Assembly (NCBI GenBank): GCA_029251465.1
Contig: JAQXDI010000064.1
Coordinates: 51,428-115,427, forward strand
Reading direction: 5' to 3'
Source of the DNA: Ascidiaceihabitans sp.
GTDB lineage: Bacteria; Pseudomonadota; Alphaproteobacteria; Rhodobacterales; Rhodobacteraceae
DNA length: 64,000 bases
The position numbers and the translations under genes are program-made. Position 1 is the first letter of the stretch; each line of letters begins with the position of its first letter. Below, in pieces: positions 16,499 to 25,540 of the stretch. A model generated the notes under the pieces. The model worked only from the letters and a program-made list of their open reading frames with translations, did no database searches and was not told where the DNA came from.

Positions 16499-17619
16499 GC
16501 GTCGGAATCCTTGGTCTGTGTTTCGGCGTCTTTGGGCGTGGCGGCTGCCACACGGGCTGCCAGCTTGCCGGTAAAACCGCTTTGCGCCAATTGTGCCGCC
16601 AAGGTGATGGCCGCGGCAACCCCTGTTGCATCCGCAGAGCCATGAGATTTCACAACTGTGCCATTCAGCCCCAAAAATACCCCGCCATTGACGCGGCGTG
16701 GATCAATGCGCCGTTTCAGGCGCTGCATCGAAGTAAAGGCCAAAAGCGATGCAAGGCGGGACAAAGGCGTGTATTTGAACGCTTCTTTAAGCAGATCACC
16801 GATCAAACCCGCGGTGCCTTCGCCGGTTTTGATTGCAACGTTGCCGGTAAAACCGTCGGTGACGATCACGTCTGCCACGTTGCCCGGAATGTCACCGCCT
16901 TCGACGAATCCGACAAATTCGAAATCGGCTGATTCTTCGTGGGCGCGGATCAGATCATAGGCGTCGTGCAATTCAGCGCGGCCTTTGTGTTCTTCGGTGC
17001 CTACGTTCAGCAGGCCGATGCGCGGGCGGGGCAGGTCCATGCCATTGCGAGCATACGACGCCCCCATCAGCGCATAGCGCAGCAAATCATCGGCGTCGGC
17101 GCGAATGTCAGCGCCCACATCCAGCATCACGTTGAACCCTTGCGGGTTGCGCGAGGGCCACAGCACTGCAATCGCCGGACGGTTCACGCCGGGCAGTTTG
17201 CGCAGGCGGATCATCGACAGCGCCATCAGCGCGCCGGTATTGCCACAGCTGACGGCCACACCTGCATCGCCATTGCGCACAGATTCGACCGTTGCGTACA
17301 TCGAGGTTTTCTTGCCCGAGCGTACAACCTGGCTGGGCTTGTCCTCCATCGAAACAACTTCGTCGGCGTCACGAATTTCGTAACGACCGTGCAAGTGCTT
17401 GCGACGCGCAACAAGGCCCGTCAGTTGTTCCTGAGGGCCGTGAAGTATGAAATTGATGTTCTTGTGGCGCTTGGCGAACAGGGCACACCCGGCGATCACT
17501 GCCGTTGGCCCCATATCGCCACCCATAGTATCCACCGCAATCACAGTAGGGGCGTCAGTTGTATCAGCTGACATTAAGTCAGCTGGAGCGGCCGCGATCT
17601 GTTCAGATTGGGCCGTCAT
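16495..17619 (-). CDS. plsX: Phosphate acyltransferase PlsX
   Basis: A 374-residue enzyme that makes acyl-phosphate from acyl-ACP for phosphatidic acid synthesis. The N-terminal VIAVDTMGGDMGP motif and later GNTGALMALS, DVGADIRADADDL and DGFTGNVAIKTGEG are characteristic. ATG 17619 is annotated; ATG 17574 (MSADTTDAPTVIAVD) would remove a non-conserved 15-residue extension and is also credible. It is followed by overlapping fabH and preceded by rpmF. Confidence 0.96.
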   Translation of the reverse strand: MTAQSEQIAAAPADLMSADTTDAPTVIAVDTMGGDMGPTAVIAGCALFAKRHKNINFILHGPQEQLTGLVARRKHLHGRYEIRDADEVVSMEDKPSQVVRSGKKTSMYATVESVRNGDAGVAVSCGNTGALMALSMIRLRKLPGVNRPAIAVLWPSRNPQGFNVMLDVGADIRADADDLLRYALMGASYARNGMDLPRPRIGLLNVGTEEHKGRAELHDAYDLIRAHEESADFEFVGFVEGGDIPGNVADVIVTDGFTGNVAIKTGEGTAGLIGDLLKEAFKYTPLSRLASLLAFTSMQRLKRRIDPRRVNGGVFLGLNGTVVKSHGSADATGVAAAITLAAQLAQSGFTGKLAARVAAATPKDAETQTKDSDA

Positions 17620-17688
17620 GATACAGCTGCCTGCCTACCGTTATAAAAGCGGGGGTCTATGCGGGGCTCCATCCAGAAACGAGGGCCT

Positions 17689-17895
17689 TTAGGCCGCGTC
17701 GTCTTCCAGATCGATTTCCTCGGCCTGTGCAACAACTTCGTTGTGTGCATAGTGACCGCAGGACGCACAAATGTGGTGTGGGCGTTTCAGCTCACCGCAG
17801 TTGTCGCACTCGTTTGGGTTTGCAGCCACCAGAGAATCGTGCGCGCGACGGTTGTTGCGGCGTGATTTGGAGACTTTGTTCTGTTGAACAGCCAT
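17689..17895 (-). CDS. rpmF: 50S ribosomal protein L32
   Basis: A 68-residue L32 with the standard start [20 protein letters not shown]. It keeps the zinc-binding CxxC pairs: CDNCGE and CASCGHY. The acidic C-terminal tail is normal for this clade. It sits between yceD and plsX in the widespread yceD-rpmF-plsX-fabH order. Confidence 0.97.
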   Translation of the reverse strand: MAVQQNKVSKSRRNNRRAHDSLVAANPNECDNCGELKRPHHICASCGHYAHNEVVAQAEEIDLEDDAA

Positions 17896-18082
17896 TGTAT
17901 GGGCCTTTGATTAAAGGGCAAAGCAAGGTTGCAGAGCCCGTGTTGCATAACATTGGGTTTAGGCGTGACGTGCATTTAGGCTGTGCGCCCAGACATGTCC
18001 AACCCTAAATACCGTGAGGGAGGCAAAATACTGCGAATTATGTGTAGTGCAAGCCGATATATAATGCGCCAAAGCGGGTTTG

Positions 18083-18637
18083 TCAGTCTTTTGGTTCCAA
18101 TTGATCCTTGAGGGCGGCCAAACCTGCAAACGGGCGTGCGGCCTCGTCGGTCATGGGGGCGACACCTTTGTCACTGTAGATTGCCTCGCCCAGATCCGCA
18201 TCTTTGCTGCGTGGGTATTCCGGCAAGGCCAGGCTGAGGGTCTCGATCATCACCGCCTCGACGTCGATCCACTGGCCCAAGCGTTCTGTGCGCTCGTCCT
18301 CGGGCATCTCGACCTCTTCTTCATCGTCGAATGTTTCGATTTCCTTGAGGAATACGCGCTCTACCATTGTTTCAACGCGGGTTGTCACGGGGGCTAGCGT
18401 CACCGAACACGGTTGCACAACAGTTGCACCTAGCGTCGCGCTCAGCACCCAATCGGCGCCGCCCATGGCTTTGATTTTGCCGACAAAGCGGACCTTGCGC
18501 AAATCGAGCAGGTCCAACTCGGCTGCGATGGCCGCATTTTTGGGGGCATCAGGGCGCACCTCAAAGGGCGTCGCACTGTTCTGGGATAGCTCTGCCACAC
18601 GAAATGCAGCGGTCGAGGGCGCATTAGAAGTCATCAA
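18083..18637 (-). CDS. YceD-family (DUF177) protein
   Basis: A 184-residue DUF177 protein. In other bacteria and in chloroplasts, this family sits by rpmF and has been linked to 23S rRNA accumulation. The conserved central part VQPCSVTLAPVTTRVE, with a single cysteine, and the acidic DDEEEVEMPEDE and DVEAVMIETLSLALPEYPR segments match the family. It is first in the leftward block, 187 bases before rpmF, and divergent from bamE. Confidence 0.88.
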   Translation of the reverse strand: MMTSNAPSTAAFRVAELSQNSATPFEVRPDAPKNAAIAAELDLLDLRKVRFVGKIKAMGGADWVLSATLGATVVQPCSVTLAPVTTRVETMVERVFLKEIETFDDEEEVEMPEDERTERLGQWIDVEAVMIETLSLALPEYPRSKDADLGEAIYSDKGVAPMTDEAARPFAGLAALKDQLEPKD

Positions 18638-18723
18638 TCATACTTTCGTTTCTTGAAACAGGGCCGTACCTTTGTTACCCGTCGATAAAAGCCGTTGGGT
18701 TTAAGAGCAAGAGGGCAGTCAGT

Positions 18724-19164
18724 ATGCGCATCAAATCGTTCTGCAGATATATTGCAGTCGCAGCCGTGACAGTGTCACTGACGGCCTGTGCCGCGACATA
18801 TACGAACCATGGCTACATTCCGCCACAAGAAGATCTGGACCTGCTTGTGGTCGGGGTCGACACAAAATCCTCGGTTGAGGATTCGGTTGGATCACCGTCG
18901 TCAGGCGGCGTTCTGAACGATGGTGGCTATTATTACGTCCGCTCGCGCATTCGCTCATTCGGTCCAACGGCCCCTAAAGTTGTTGAACGTCAGGTCTTGG
19001 CCATCAGCTTTGATACTGCAGGCGTGGTCACAAACATTGAACGCTTTGGGCTAGAAGACGGCAATGTCGTGCCAATTGCGCGGCGGGTGACGGATTCTGC
19101 GGTGTCTAACAAAACCTTCCTGCGCCAGTTGCTGGGCAACATTGGTCGCATTGCGCCGGGCTAA
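18724..19164 (+). CDS. bamE: Outer membrane assembly factor BamE
   Basis: A 146-residue lipoprotein of the SmpA/OmlA family, part of the BAM complex that inserts beta-barrel proteins. The signal peptide ends in a lipobox (SLTACAA; the lipidated Cys is near residue 21). The BamE fold is seen in GVDTKSSVEDSVGSPSSGG (the family has DxxxxxxGxP) and YYYVRSRI. A Roseobacter-type C-terminal segment carries RQLLGNIGRIAPG. It is divergent from yceD. Confidence 0.9.
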   Translation: MRIKSFCRYIAVAAVTVSLTACAATYTNHGYIPPQEDLDLLVVGVDTKSSVEDSVGSPSSGGVLNDGGYYYVRSRIRSFGPTAPKVVERQVLAISFDTAGVVTNIERFGLEDGNVVPIARRVTDSAVSNKTFLRQLLGNIGRIAPG

Positions 19165-19208
19165 AGTTTCGGCTTGCGCGCTTTCTTGACTGAACCCTTT
19201 CAAAAGGC

Positions 19209-19937
19209 GTGTTGCGTGTGTTGACCAAAGGCCGGTACCAAACGCGGGTTGCGCAAAACGATACCGACATGACGGCAGCATTTGCCTTGCGCGCGCGCTG
19301 CTTTGGCCCCTCTGGTGCCATGCGCGACGCCTTTGATGACGCCTGTACACAAATGTTGGTGTTCGACAGGGCGCAGAATCAGCTGGTTTGTTGTTTTCGC
19401 ATGTCCACGTTGCGCGCAGATCGGATTTCACACAGCTATTCTGCGCAATACTACGATCTTATCGCCTTAGAATCCTACGACGGTGTAATGCTGGAATTAG
19501 GCCGCTTTTGCGTTGATCCCGACCTGAACGACCCCGATATCCTGCGGATCGCCTGGGCTGCCATGACCGCCTATGTCGATGCCAACGACGTGCGTATGTT
19601 GTTTGGTTGCTCGTCCTTTGAGGGCACAAAAACGGCGCAGTATCTTGATGCGTTTGCGATGCTCAAAGCCCGCCATTTGGCCCCCGAGTGCTGGTTGCCC
19701 CAAATCAAATCCCCTGACGTGTTCCGCTTTGCCGCCAAATTGCGCCGCAAACCGGATGCCAAAAAGGCGATGTCAGCGATGCCGCCACTACTGCGAACCT
19801 ATCTGATGATGGGCGGCTGGGTCAGTGATCACGCCGTGGTGGATCACCAAATGAACACGCTGCATGTGTTCACCGGCCTTGAAATCGGGGCGATTCCACC
19901 TGCTCGTAAACGTTTGTTACGGGCTCTGGCCGAATAG
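19209..19937 (+). CDS. olsB: Ornithine-acyl-ACP N-acyltransferase (OlsB-like)
   Basis: A 242-residue GNAT-fold acyltransferase of the OlsB group. OlsB attaches a 3-hydroxyacyl chain to ornithine, the first step to phosphorus-free ornithine lipids. The characteristic pieces are ALRARCFG, HSYSAQYYDL, LELGRFCVDP, MLFGCSSFEGT and the late LLRTYLMMGGWVSDHAVVD with HVFTGLEI. The start is a GTG at 19209; GTG 19218 is an alternative. olsA is not next to it here; an OlsA-like acyltransferase is expected elsewhere in the genome. Confidence 0.88.
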   Translation: MLRVLTKGRYQTRVAQNDTDMTAAFALRARCFGPSGAMRDAFDDACTQMLVFDRAQNQLVCCFRMSTLRADRISHSYSAQYYDLIALESYDGVMLELGRFCVDPDLNDPDILRIAWAAMTAYVDANDVRMLFGCSSFEGTKTAQYLDAFAMLKARHLAPECWLPQIKSPDVFRFAAKLRRKPDAKKAMSAMPPLLRTYLMMGGWVSDHAVVDHQMNTLHVFTGLEIGAIPPARKRLLRALAE

Positions 19938-19999
19938 TTTGCTGCGCCAGATCAATACGGGTCGTTGACGCCACCGCCCGCGCAGTCTAGCAGGCCCAC

Positions 20000-21808
20000 A
20001 TGGCACGTGTACCCTTATTACAATTGAACGAAATTTCGCTGACCTTTGGCGGCGACCCTGTTTTTGACGGGCTGTCTTTGGTTGCGCAACCAGGCGAGCG
20101 CGTCGCGCTGGTCGGGCGCAACGGATCAGGCAAATCGACCTTGATGAAAGTCATGGGCGGCTTGGTCGAGGCGGACAAAGGCGAAGTGATCGCAGGCCCC
20201 GGCGTGTCCGCGGGCTACATGGATCAGGACCCTGATTTGTCCGGTTTCGCAACTTTGGGCGATTTCGCGGCGCACGGATTAGACGAATCCGAGATGTACA
20301 AAGTCGAGCGCGCAGGCGCCGGCCTGAAATTCGATCCAGCCCGTCCGGTTGAAACCGCTTCCGGTGGTGAACGTCGCCGCGCGGCACTGGCCCGTTTGAT
20401 GGCCGACGCGCCGGATTTGATGCTGCTGGACGAGCCGACAAACCACCTTGATATCGAAGCCATTGCGTGGCTGGAATCCGAGCTGAAGGCGACCCGCAAA
20501 GGGTACATTATCATCAGTCACGACCGTGCATTTTTGCGTGAGCTGACCCGGGCAACCCTCTGGATTGACAGGGGAAAAGTGCGCCGCCAAGAAAAGGGTT
20601 TTGCCGAATTCGAGGCATGGCGTGACAGCACATGGGAAGAAGAAGACACCCAACGTCACAAGCTGAACCGCAAGATCAAAGCCGAGGCCCGTTGGGCTGT
20701 TGAGGGCATCAGTGCACGCCGCAAACGCAACCAAGGGCGGGTGCGCGCCTTGCAAGATTTACGGGCCGAACGCTCTGCCCAGATTTCACGCCAAGGGGCG
20801 GCGGCCATGGCCATCGAATCTGGTCAGAAATCCGGCCGCAAGGTTATGGAAGCCACTGGTATTACAAAGGCTTATGGTGACAAAGTCATCTTGACGCCCT
20901 TTGATTTGACCGTGCAACGCGGTGATCGCATTGCGCTGGTTGGCCCCAACGGTGTCGGTAAAACCACGCTGCTGAACATGCTGATAGGCAAGGAACAACC
21001 TGACAGCGGTACAATCAAGATTGGCACCAATCTGGACATCGCTTTGTTTGACCAAGCGCGCGCGCAACTGGACGGTGACATGACCCTGTGGGACAGCCTG
21101 ACAGGCGATCCTGACATGCGCGTTTCGGGCAAAGCCGACCAGATCATGGTACGCGGAATGCCAAAGCATGTTGTTGGTTATCTCAAAGAATTCCTCTTTG
21201 ATGAGGGGCAGGCGCGCGCGCCGGTTCGTTCGCTGTCTGGTGGCGAAAAGGCCCGTCTTTTGCTGGCAAAATTGATGGCGAAACCGTCAAACCTGCTAAT
21301 TTTGGACGAACCGACCAACGATCTGGACGTCGAAACGCTCGATTTGCTGCAAGATTTGCTGGGCCAATACGACGGCACTGTGCTGCTGGTCAGCCACGAT
21401 CGTGATTTTCTGGACCGTGTTGCGGTCACGACCATCGCGATGGAGGGCGACGGCAAAGCCACGGTTTATGCAGGCGGGTGGAGCGATTATGTTGCCCAAC
21501 GGGGCATGGATGATTTCGCAGAGAGCGTTGTTAAATCGAAGAAATCCGCACCTGTGGTCAAAGAGAAATCAGCGCCGAAATCAGGTCTCAGCTTTACTGA
21601 AAAACACCGGCTTGAGGCGATTCCAGCCGAGATGGAACGCCTTGAGGCTGAAATCAACAAGCTGCAAGAATTGATGAGCGACCCTGAGCTGTTCACTGCC
21701 AATCCGGTCAAATTCCAAAAGGCGACGGATGCGTTGATTGAGCGTCAATCCAAGCTGGATGCCGCCGAAGAAGAGTGGATGTTGTTGGAAGAAAAAGCCG
21801 CCGAATAA
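20000..21808 (+). CDS. uup: ABC-F family ATPase (Uup-like)
   Basis: A 602-residue cytoplasmic protein with two ABC ATPase domains and no membrane segments. The Walker A motifs are GRNGSGKST (about residue 40) and GPNGVGKTT (about 316). The signatures are SGGERRRAALARL and LSGGEKARLLLAKL, and the Walker B motifs are [12 protein letters not shown] and [12 protein letters not shown]. The C-terminus carries a coiled coil (EKHRLEAIPAEMERLEAEINKL), which marks the Uup branch. ABC-F proteins act on the ribosome, and Uup also affects transposon excision in E. coli. A second ABC-F gene of a different branch is at 58410. Confidence 0.93.
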   Translation: MARVPLLQLNEISLTFGGDPVFDGLSLVAQPGERVALVGRNGSGKSTLMKVMGGLVEADKGEVIAGPGVSAGYMDQDPDLSGFATLGDFAAHGLDESEMYKVERAGAGLKFDPARPVETASGGERRRAALARLMADAPDLMLLDEPTNHLDIEAIAWLESELKATRKGYIIISHDRAFLRELTRATLWIDRGKVRRQEKGFAEFEAWRDSTWEEEDTQRHKLNRKIKAEARWAVEGISARRKRNQGRVRALQDLRAERSAQISRQGAAAMAIESGQKSGRKVMEATGITKAYGDKVILTPFDLTVQRGDRIALVGPNGVGKTTLLNMLIGKEQPDSGTIKIGTNLDIALFDQARAQLDGDMTLWDSLTGDPDMRVSGKADQIMVRGMPKHVVGYLKEFLFDEGQARAPVRSLSGGEKARLLLAKLMAKPSNLLILDEPTNDLDVETLDLLQDLLGQYDGTVLLVSHDRDFLDRVAVTTIAMEGDGKATVYAGGWSDYVAQRGMDDFAESVVKSKKSAPVVKEKSAPKSGLSFTEKHRLEAIPAEMERLEAEINKLQELMSDPELFTANPVKFQKATDALIERQSKLDAAEEEWMLLEEKAAE

Positions 21809-21813
21809 GGCCC

Positions 21814-22371
21814 TTAGCCGTTTGAAACGACACGTGCGGGGTTTCCGACAACAACTGTGTCGGGTACCACATCCTTGGTCACCACTGCCCCTGATCCGAC
21901 AATTGCGCGCGCGCCAATCGTGACGCCGGGCACGATCACAGCCGCGCCGCCAATCCAGACGTCGTCGTTGATTGTGACGGGCAGGGCGATCTCTAGTCCA
22001 GCGGCGCGTTTCACGGCATCTTTGTGGTGTTGCGCTGTGTAGATTTGGACGTGTGGACCCAGCAAACAGCGCGCGCCAATGTGCACAGGTGCGGTGTCTA
22101 AAATCGTGCAGCCCGCGTTCATGTAGACAGAATCGCAGAGGTGAATGTTAAAGCCGTAGGGGCAGTGAAACAGCGCTTCGATCCGGCAATTTTCGCCCAC
22201 AGACCCGAACAACGCCCGTAATTTGGGCGCAATGTTTCCACGCACGTCCGGCGGGGCCGTGTTGTGCTGATGCACAGCGTTTAACGCCAGAGCCCGCAGC
22301 GCATCCAGTTCAGGATCAAGACAGGTGTACCAGTCACCCGCCGCCATTTTTTCACGTTCGGACCGGATCAT
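21814..22371 (-). CDS. Sugar O-acetyltransferase (maltose O-acetyltransferase-like)
   Basis: A 185-residue left-handed beta-helix acetyltransferase of the LacA/Maa/NodL group, which acetylates sugars with acetyl-CoA. The N-terminal domain (SEREKMAAGDWYTCLDPELDALR) and hexapeptide repeats (IGARCLLGPHVQIYTAQHHKD, IGGAAVIVPGVTIGARAIVGSGAVVTKDV) are clear. The active-site His is in TAQHHKD. It overlaps the SDR stop by 4 bases (ATGA) and is therefore co-expressed with it; a shared pathway is not apparent. It ends 5 bases from the convergent uup gene. Confidence 0.88.
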   Translation of the reverse strand: MIRSEREKMAAGDWYTCLDPELDALRALALNAVHQHNTAPPDVRGNIAPKLRALFGSVGENCRIEALFHCPYGFNIHLCDSVYMNAGCTILDTAPVHIGARCLLGPHVQIYTAQHHKDAVKRAAGLEIALPVTINDDVWIGGAAVIVPGVTIGARAIVGSGAVVTKDVVPDTVVVGNPARVVSNG

Positions 22372-23123
22372 CGCATGCGCAGCGCGCCGTCTAACCGGAT
22401 GACTTCCCCATTCAAATACCCCATTTCGACGATGAAACCAGCGGTTCGCGCATATTCTGACGGATCGCCAAGGCGGGCAGGGTTTGGCACATCGGCGGCC
22501 AGTGTTGCCTGCACGTCCTCGGGCAATCCTGCCAACATTGGTGTTTTGAAAATACCTGGCGCGATGGTCATGACGCGAATTCCGGATGACGCCAAATCGC
22601 GGGCCATGGGCAAGGTCATTCCCACGATTCCGCCTTTGGATGCCGCATAAGCTGCTTGGCCTTTTTGCCCGTCAAAGGCGGCGATGGATGCGGTGTTGAT
22701 GATCACGCCGCGCGCGCCGTCCGGTTCTGGATCGTTGCGCGCGATTGCTACTGCCGCAAGGCGCGCGACGTTGAAACTGCCGACCAGATTGATGTCGATA
22801 GTGCGCTGAAACGCGTCGAGTGGGTGTGGCCCGTCGCGCCCGATTGTTTTGATTCCATAGGCGATGCCCGCGCAATTTACCGCCGCGGTGATACGCCCCA
22901 TCCGGTCATAAGCGGCGTCGATTGCTGCACTGACCGAAGCCTCGTCCGTGACGTCAGTTTGCACAAAATGGCCACCGATTTCGTCTGCAATCATCTCACC
23001 ACGTGCGGTGTCGCGGTCCAGCAAGGTCACAATGGCACCTTTGCTCGCGAAATGGCGTGCGGTCGCTTCACCGAGGCCGGATGCGCCTCCGGTGATGACG
23101 GCGGCGGTGGTTGAAAGATCCAT
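22368..23123 (-). CDS. Short-chain dehydrogenase (3-hydroxyacyl-CoA dehydrogenase type II-like)
   Basis: A 251-residue SDR. The cofactor motif TGGASGLG is at residues 11-18, NCAGIAYG near 84, the catalytic Ser in [15 protein letters not shown], and the YxxxK pair in [13 protein letters not shown]. The C-terminal [15 protein letters not shown] region and overall sequence fit the human HSD17B10-like 3-hydroxyacyl-CoA dehydrogenase group used in fatty or branched acyl-CoA breakdown. A perfect 16-base palindrome lies 15 bases before the start, suggesting repression by a TetR-type protein. It is translationally coupled to the acetyltransferase gene. Confidence 0.9.
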   Translation of the reverse strand: MDLSTTAAVITGGASGLGEATARHFASKGAIVTLLDRDTARGEMIADEIGGHFVQTDVTDEASVSAAIDAAYDRMGRITAAVNCAGIAYGIKTIGRDGPHPLDAFQRTIDINLVGSFNVARLAAVAIARNDPEPDGARGVIINTASIAAFDGQKGQAAYAASKGGIVGMTLPMARDLASSGIRVMTIAPGIFKTPMLAGLPEDVQATLAADVPNPARLGDPSEYARTAGFIVEMGYLNGEVIRLDGALRMR

Positions 23124-23137
23124 GGCGTGCTTCCTAT

Positions 23138-23153
23138 CTGAACAGATGTTCAG
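23138..23153. promoter_or_regulatory. Palindromic operator candidate upstream of the SDR gene
   Basis: CTGAACA-GA-TGTTCAG is a perfect inverted repeat with 7-base arms. Its form resembles TetR-family operators (TGAACA...TGTTCA) that control acyl-CoA metabolism genes. It lies 15 bases upstream of the ATG of the leftward SDR gene, where it could block the promoter. No TetR gene is adjacent. Confidence 0.6.
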
Positions 23154-23177
23154 TTAACCATGGCACTGCGATCCTGT

Positions 23178-24041
23178 CTACATCATCATGCCGCGATCAA
23201 TGCGCCCTAGGCCGGTGATCGGCGAAAGCGCGCGATGCCACAGCCACGTCCCACCCAATTTACGGGTCTGCGCACCGGTGCCAAGTTTGAAGCGCGCCAA
23301 GCCAGCGGACGTCTCGGTGTCGATCACCCCCAAGTCCATTCGCGTGACGCCTTTGGACTTTGCCCATGTGATCGCAGACCACAAAAGTAGCGTTTGCGCC
23401 GACACAATGCGGCCTGCCGTGCTGGTATGCCCGATGTGGTAGGTCGCGACTGATCCGTGCCGTAGAACCAGCAATCCGGCGATGGCATCTGACCCATAGT
23501 GTGCGGTGAAAAGCTTGGCGTCCCCAGTGTTGATCTGGGCAAACGCACTGGTCAACGCCGCAGGCCAATGACGGTATTTAAGCCGCTGTTGTTGTGTTTG
23601 CTCGGCTTTTAAAATCCAATGATCGCAGTTGGTTGGCATATTTTTGCGGGTGACACGCAGGTGATGCGATTGTGCATGACGCAGTCGATTGCGCCACTTC
23701 CCTTTAAGGTTCGCATGAAGCGTTTTCAGGCCAGGCGACAGATCGAGTTCGGCCACAGTTGCGGGGCTGGTCAGCGGCAAAGCGGGCAGGTTGCAAATGG
23801 GACTGTCGGGGGCAATTAGAATAATACCGTTCAAATCGCGCGGGATCGAATTGCAATGCGCACGCGTCAGCATGTTGACCTGCAGCGGGCCGAATTTGCG
23901 CCGCAAAACCAGCCGGCCATCCTGCAATCGTAGCGGCGTTCGCCCGATGTGGCGAAGCGTTGCCTCAAATTCAGCGCTTTGCTGAAGCGGGATAGGCGAG
24001 GTGGTGGGGGCTGCATCAAACATCAACGCTATTAACCGCAT
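23178..24041 (-). CDS. GNAT-fold acetyltransferase (FemAB/Acetyltransf_6-like)
   Basis: A 287-residue protein with a C-terminal GNAT/FemAB-like domain: LKGKWRNRLRHAQSHHLRV, then AKLFTAHYGSDAIAGLLVLRHGSVATYHIGH and the SAQTLLLWSAITWAKSKGVTRMDLG stretch, which is typical of this fold. The final TETSAGLARFKLGTGAQTRKLGGTW is the usual end. Substrate unknown; relatives act in cell-envelope and capsule modification. ATG 24041 or ATG 24023 could be the start. It is leftward and divergent from a 43-residue membrane peptide gene. Confidence 0.75.
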   Translation of the reverse strand: MRLIALMFDAAPTTSPIPLQQSAEFEATLRHIGRTPLRLQDGRLVLRRKFGPLQVNMLTRAHCNSIPRDLNGIILIAPDSPICNLPALPLTSPATVAELDLSPGLKTLHANLKGKWRNRLRHAQSHHLRVTRKNMPTNCDHWILKAEQTQQQRLKYRHWPAALTSAFAQINTGDAKLFTAHYGSDAIAGLLVLRHGSVATYHIGHTSTAGRIVSAQTLLLWSAITWAKSKGVTRMDLGVIDTETSAGLARFKLGTGAQTRKLGGTWLWHRALSPITGLGRIDRGMMM

Positions 24042-24070
24042 AGAAACCTAAAACGTGGTTAACATTGACC

Positions 24071-24202
24071 ATGAAAAAACCTGTTTATGACATCACGGCC
24101 CCTGTCCAACGCATGACAAAAACCGCCGCCTTTTTAGTGGCGACGGCTCTGTCCATTCCGGTGTTCATCATGCTCAGCGTGATTGAATGGCTGTGGCTTT
24201 AA
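24071..24202 (+). CDS. Small single-pass membrane protein
   Basis: A 43-residue reading frame from ATG 24071 to TAA 24200-24202. It has a polar N-terminus ([17 protein letters not shown]) and one strong hydrophobic helix ([20 protein letters not shown]) ending EWLWL, so an inner-membrane single-pass peptide with the N-terminus inside is likely. The ribosome binding site is weak. The stop overlaps the convergent tyrS stop by 3 bases. It fills most of the gap between two genes and has gene-like composition, but its function is unknown. Confidence 0.55.
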   Translation: MKKPVYDITAPVQRMTKTAAFLVATALSIPVFIMLSVIEWLWL

Positions 24203-25449
24203 CCCAATTGGACCAGCGCGTGACGTTTTTTGCCCGCTGATAATTTTATTGGCGTGGCTAATGCGCTGGCGTCAATCATCATACCCGCGTCCGTCAACGG
24301 CGCGTCATTTAGACGTGCGCCGCTTTCGGAAATCAGGCGTTTGGCCTCTTTGCCGGATCCCGCAAGGCCGGATTTTACGATCAGTTGTACGATCGAAATG
24401 CCATCGCCCACGTCTGCGGCAGACAAAGTCAGGGTCGGCAAATCATCCCCGACGCCACCTTTTTCAAAAACCGCGCGCGCGGTTGCTTCGGCAGCCGCAG
24501 CCGCATCTGCGCCGTGCAGCAATGTGGTCACTTCATTGGCCAAACGCACTTTGGATTCGTTGATGTCCGCCCCCTCTAGCGCGCCAAGACGGTCACACTC
24601 ATCAACCGGCAGCTCTGTGTACAGTTTTAGAAAACGGCCAACATCGGCATCCGTCGTATTGCGCCAGAACTGCCAGAATTCGTAAGGCGACAGCATGTCA
24701 GGGTTCAACCAGATCGCGCCAGACAGGGATTTGCCCATCTTTTTACCGTCAGACGTGGTTAACAGGGGTGAGGTCAAACCGTAAACTTCGCCGTCAATCA
24801 CACGGCGGGTCAGGTCGATCCCGTTCACGATATTGCCCCACTGATCAGAGCCACCCATTTGCAGCACACAGCCATAGCGGCGGTGCAGCTCCATAAAGTC
24901 ATAAGCCTGCAAAATCATGTAGTTAAACTCAAGGAACGACAGCGATTGTTCGCGATCAAGGCGCGATTTCACCGATTCAAACGACAGCATCCGATTGATT
25001 GAAAAATGCCGCCCGATGTCGCGCAGGAAATCGAGATAGTTCAGACCATCCAGCCATTCGGCGTTGTTAATCATTAACGCATCTGTCGGGCCATCGCCGT
25101 AGGTCAGGTAGGCCGAAAATACCTTTTTGATGCCGGAAATATTGTCGTCAATTGCGGCGGCGTCCAGCAGCGGGCGTTCGTCCGCGCGGAATGACGGATC
25201 GCCAACTTTGGTTGTGCCGCCGCCCATCAGGGTGATCGGTTTGTTGCCGGTTTTTTGCAGCCAGCGCAGCATCATGATCTGGATCAGTGATCCGACGTGC
25301 AACGATTTTGCCGTCGCATCAAACCCGATATAGCCCGGCTGCGCGCCTTTCAGCAGTGCCTCGTCCAGCCCTTGATAATCGGTGCAGTCGGCGAGAAACC
25401 CGCGCTCCATCATCACTGCGACGAAATCCGATTTTGGGTGGTAGGTCAT
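24199..25449 (-). CDS. tyrS: Tyrosyl-tRNA synthetase
   Basis: A 416-residue class I synthetase for tRNA-Tyr. The HIGH-type motif appears as LHVGSLIQI (about residue 50-58) in [14 protein letters not shown]. The tyrosine pocket [13 protein letters not shown] (about 198-210) and the KMSKS loop as [13 protein letters not shown] (about 236) are present. A C-terminal S4 domain ([29 protein letters not shown]) ends the protein. It is divergent from anmK. Confidence 0.97.
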   Translation of the reverse strand: MTYHPKSDFVAVMMERGFLADCTDYQGLDEALLKGAQPGYIGFDATAKSLHVGSLIQIMMLRWLQKTGNKPITLMGGGTTKVGDPSFRADERPLLDAAAIDDNISGIKKVFSAYLTYGDGPTDALMINNAEWLDGLNYLDFLRDIGRHFSINRMLSFESVKSRLDREQSLSFLEFNYMILQAYDFMELHRRYGCVLQMGGSDQWGNIVNGIDLTRRVIDGEVYGLTSPLLTTSDGKKMGKSLSGAIWLNPDMLSPYEFWQFWRNTTDADVGRFLKLYTELPVDECDRLGALEGADINESKVRLANEVTTLLHGADAAAAAEATARAVFEKGGVGDDLPTLTLSAADVGDGISIVQLIVKSGLAGSGKEAKRLISESGARLNDAPLTDAGMMIDASALATPIKLSAGKKRHALVQLG

Positions 25450-25540
25450 ATGCTTGCTCTTGGTTTGAATTACTCAAGCACGTATAAGAGCGGTGACAGC
25501 AAAGGAAAAGGCCTCAAAGGGCCACGGGCGGGCGGAATAC

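Noticed and set aside
20000..21808. ABC transporter ATPase
   Set aside because: Two ATPase domains in one chain, no membrane partner and a coiled-coil end make it an ABC-F translation/DNA-associated protein instead.
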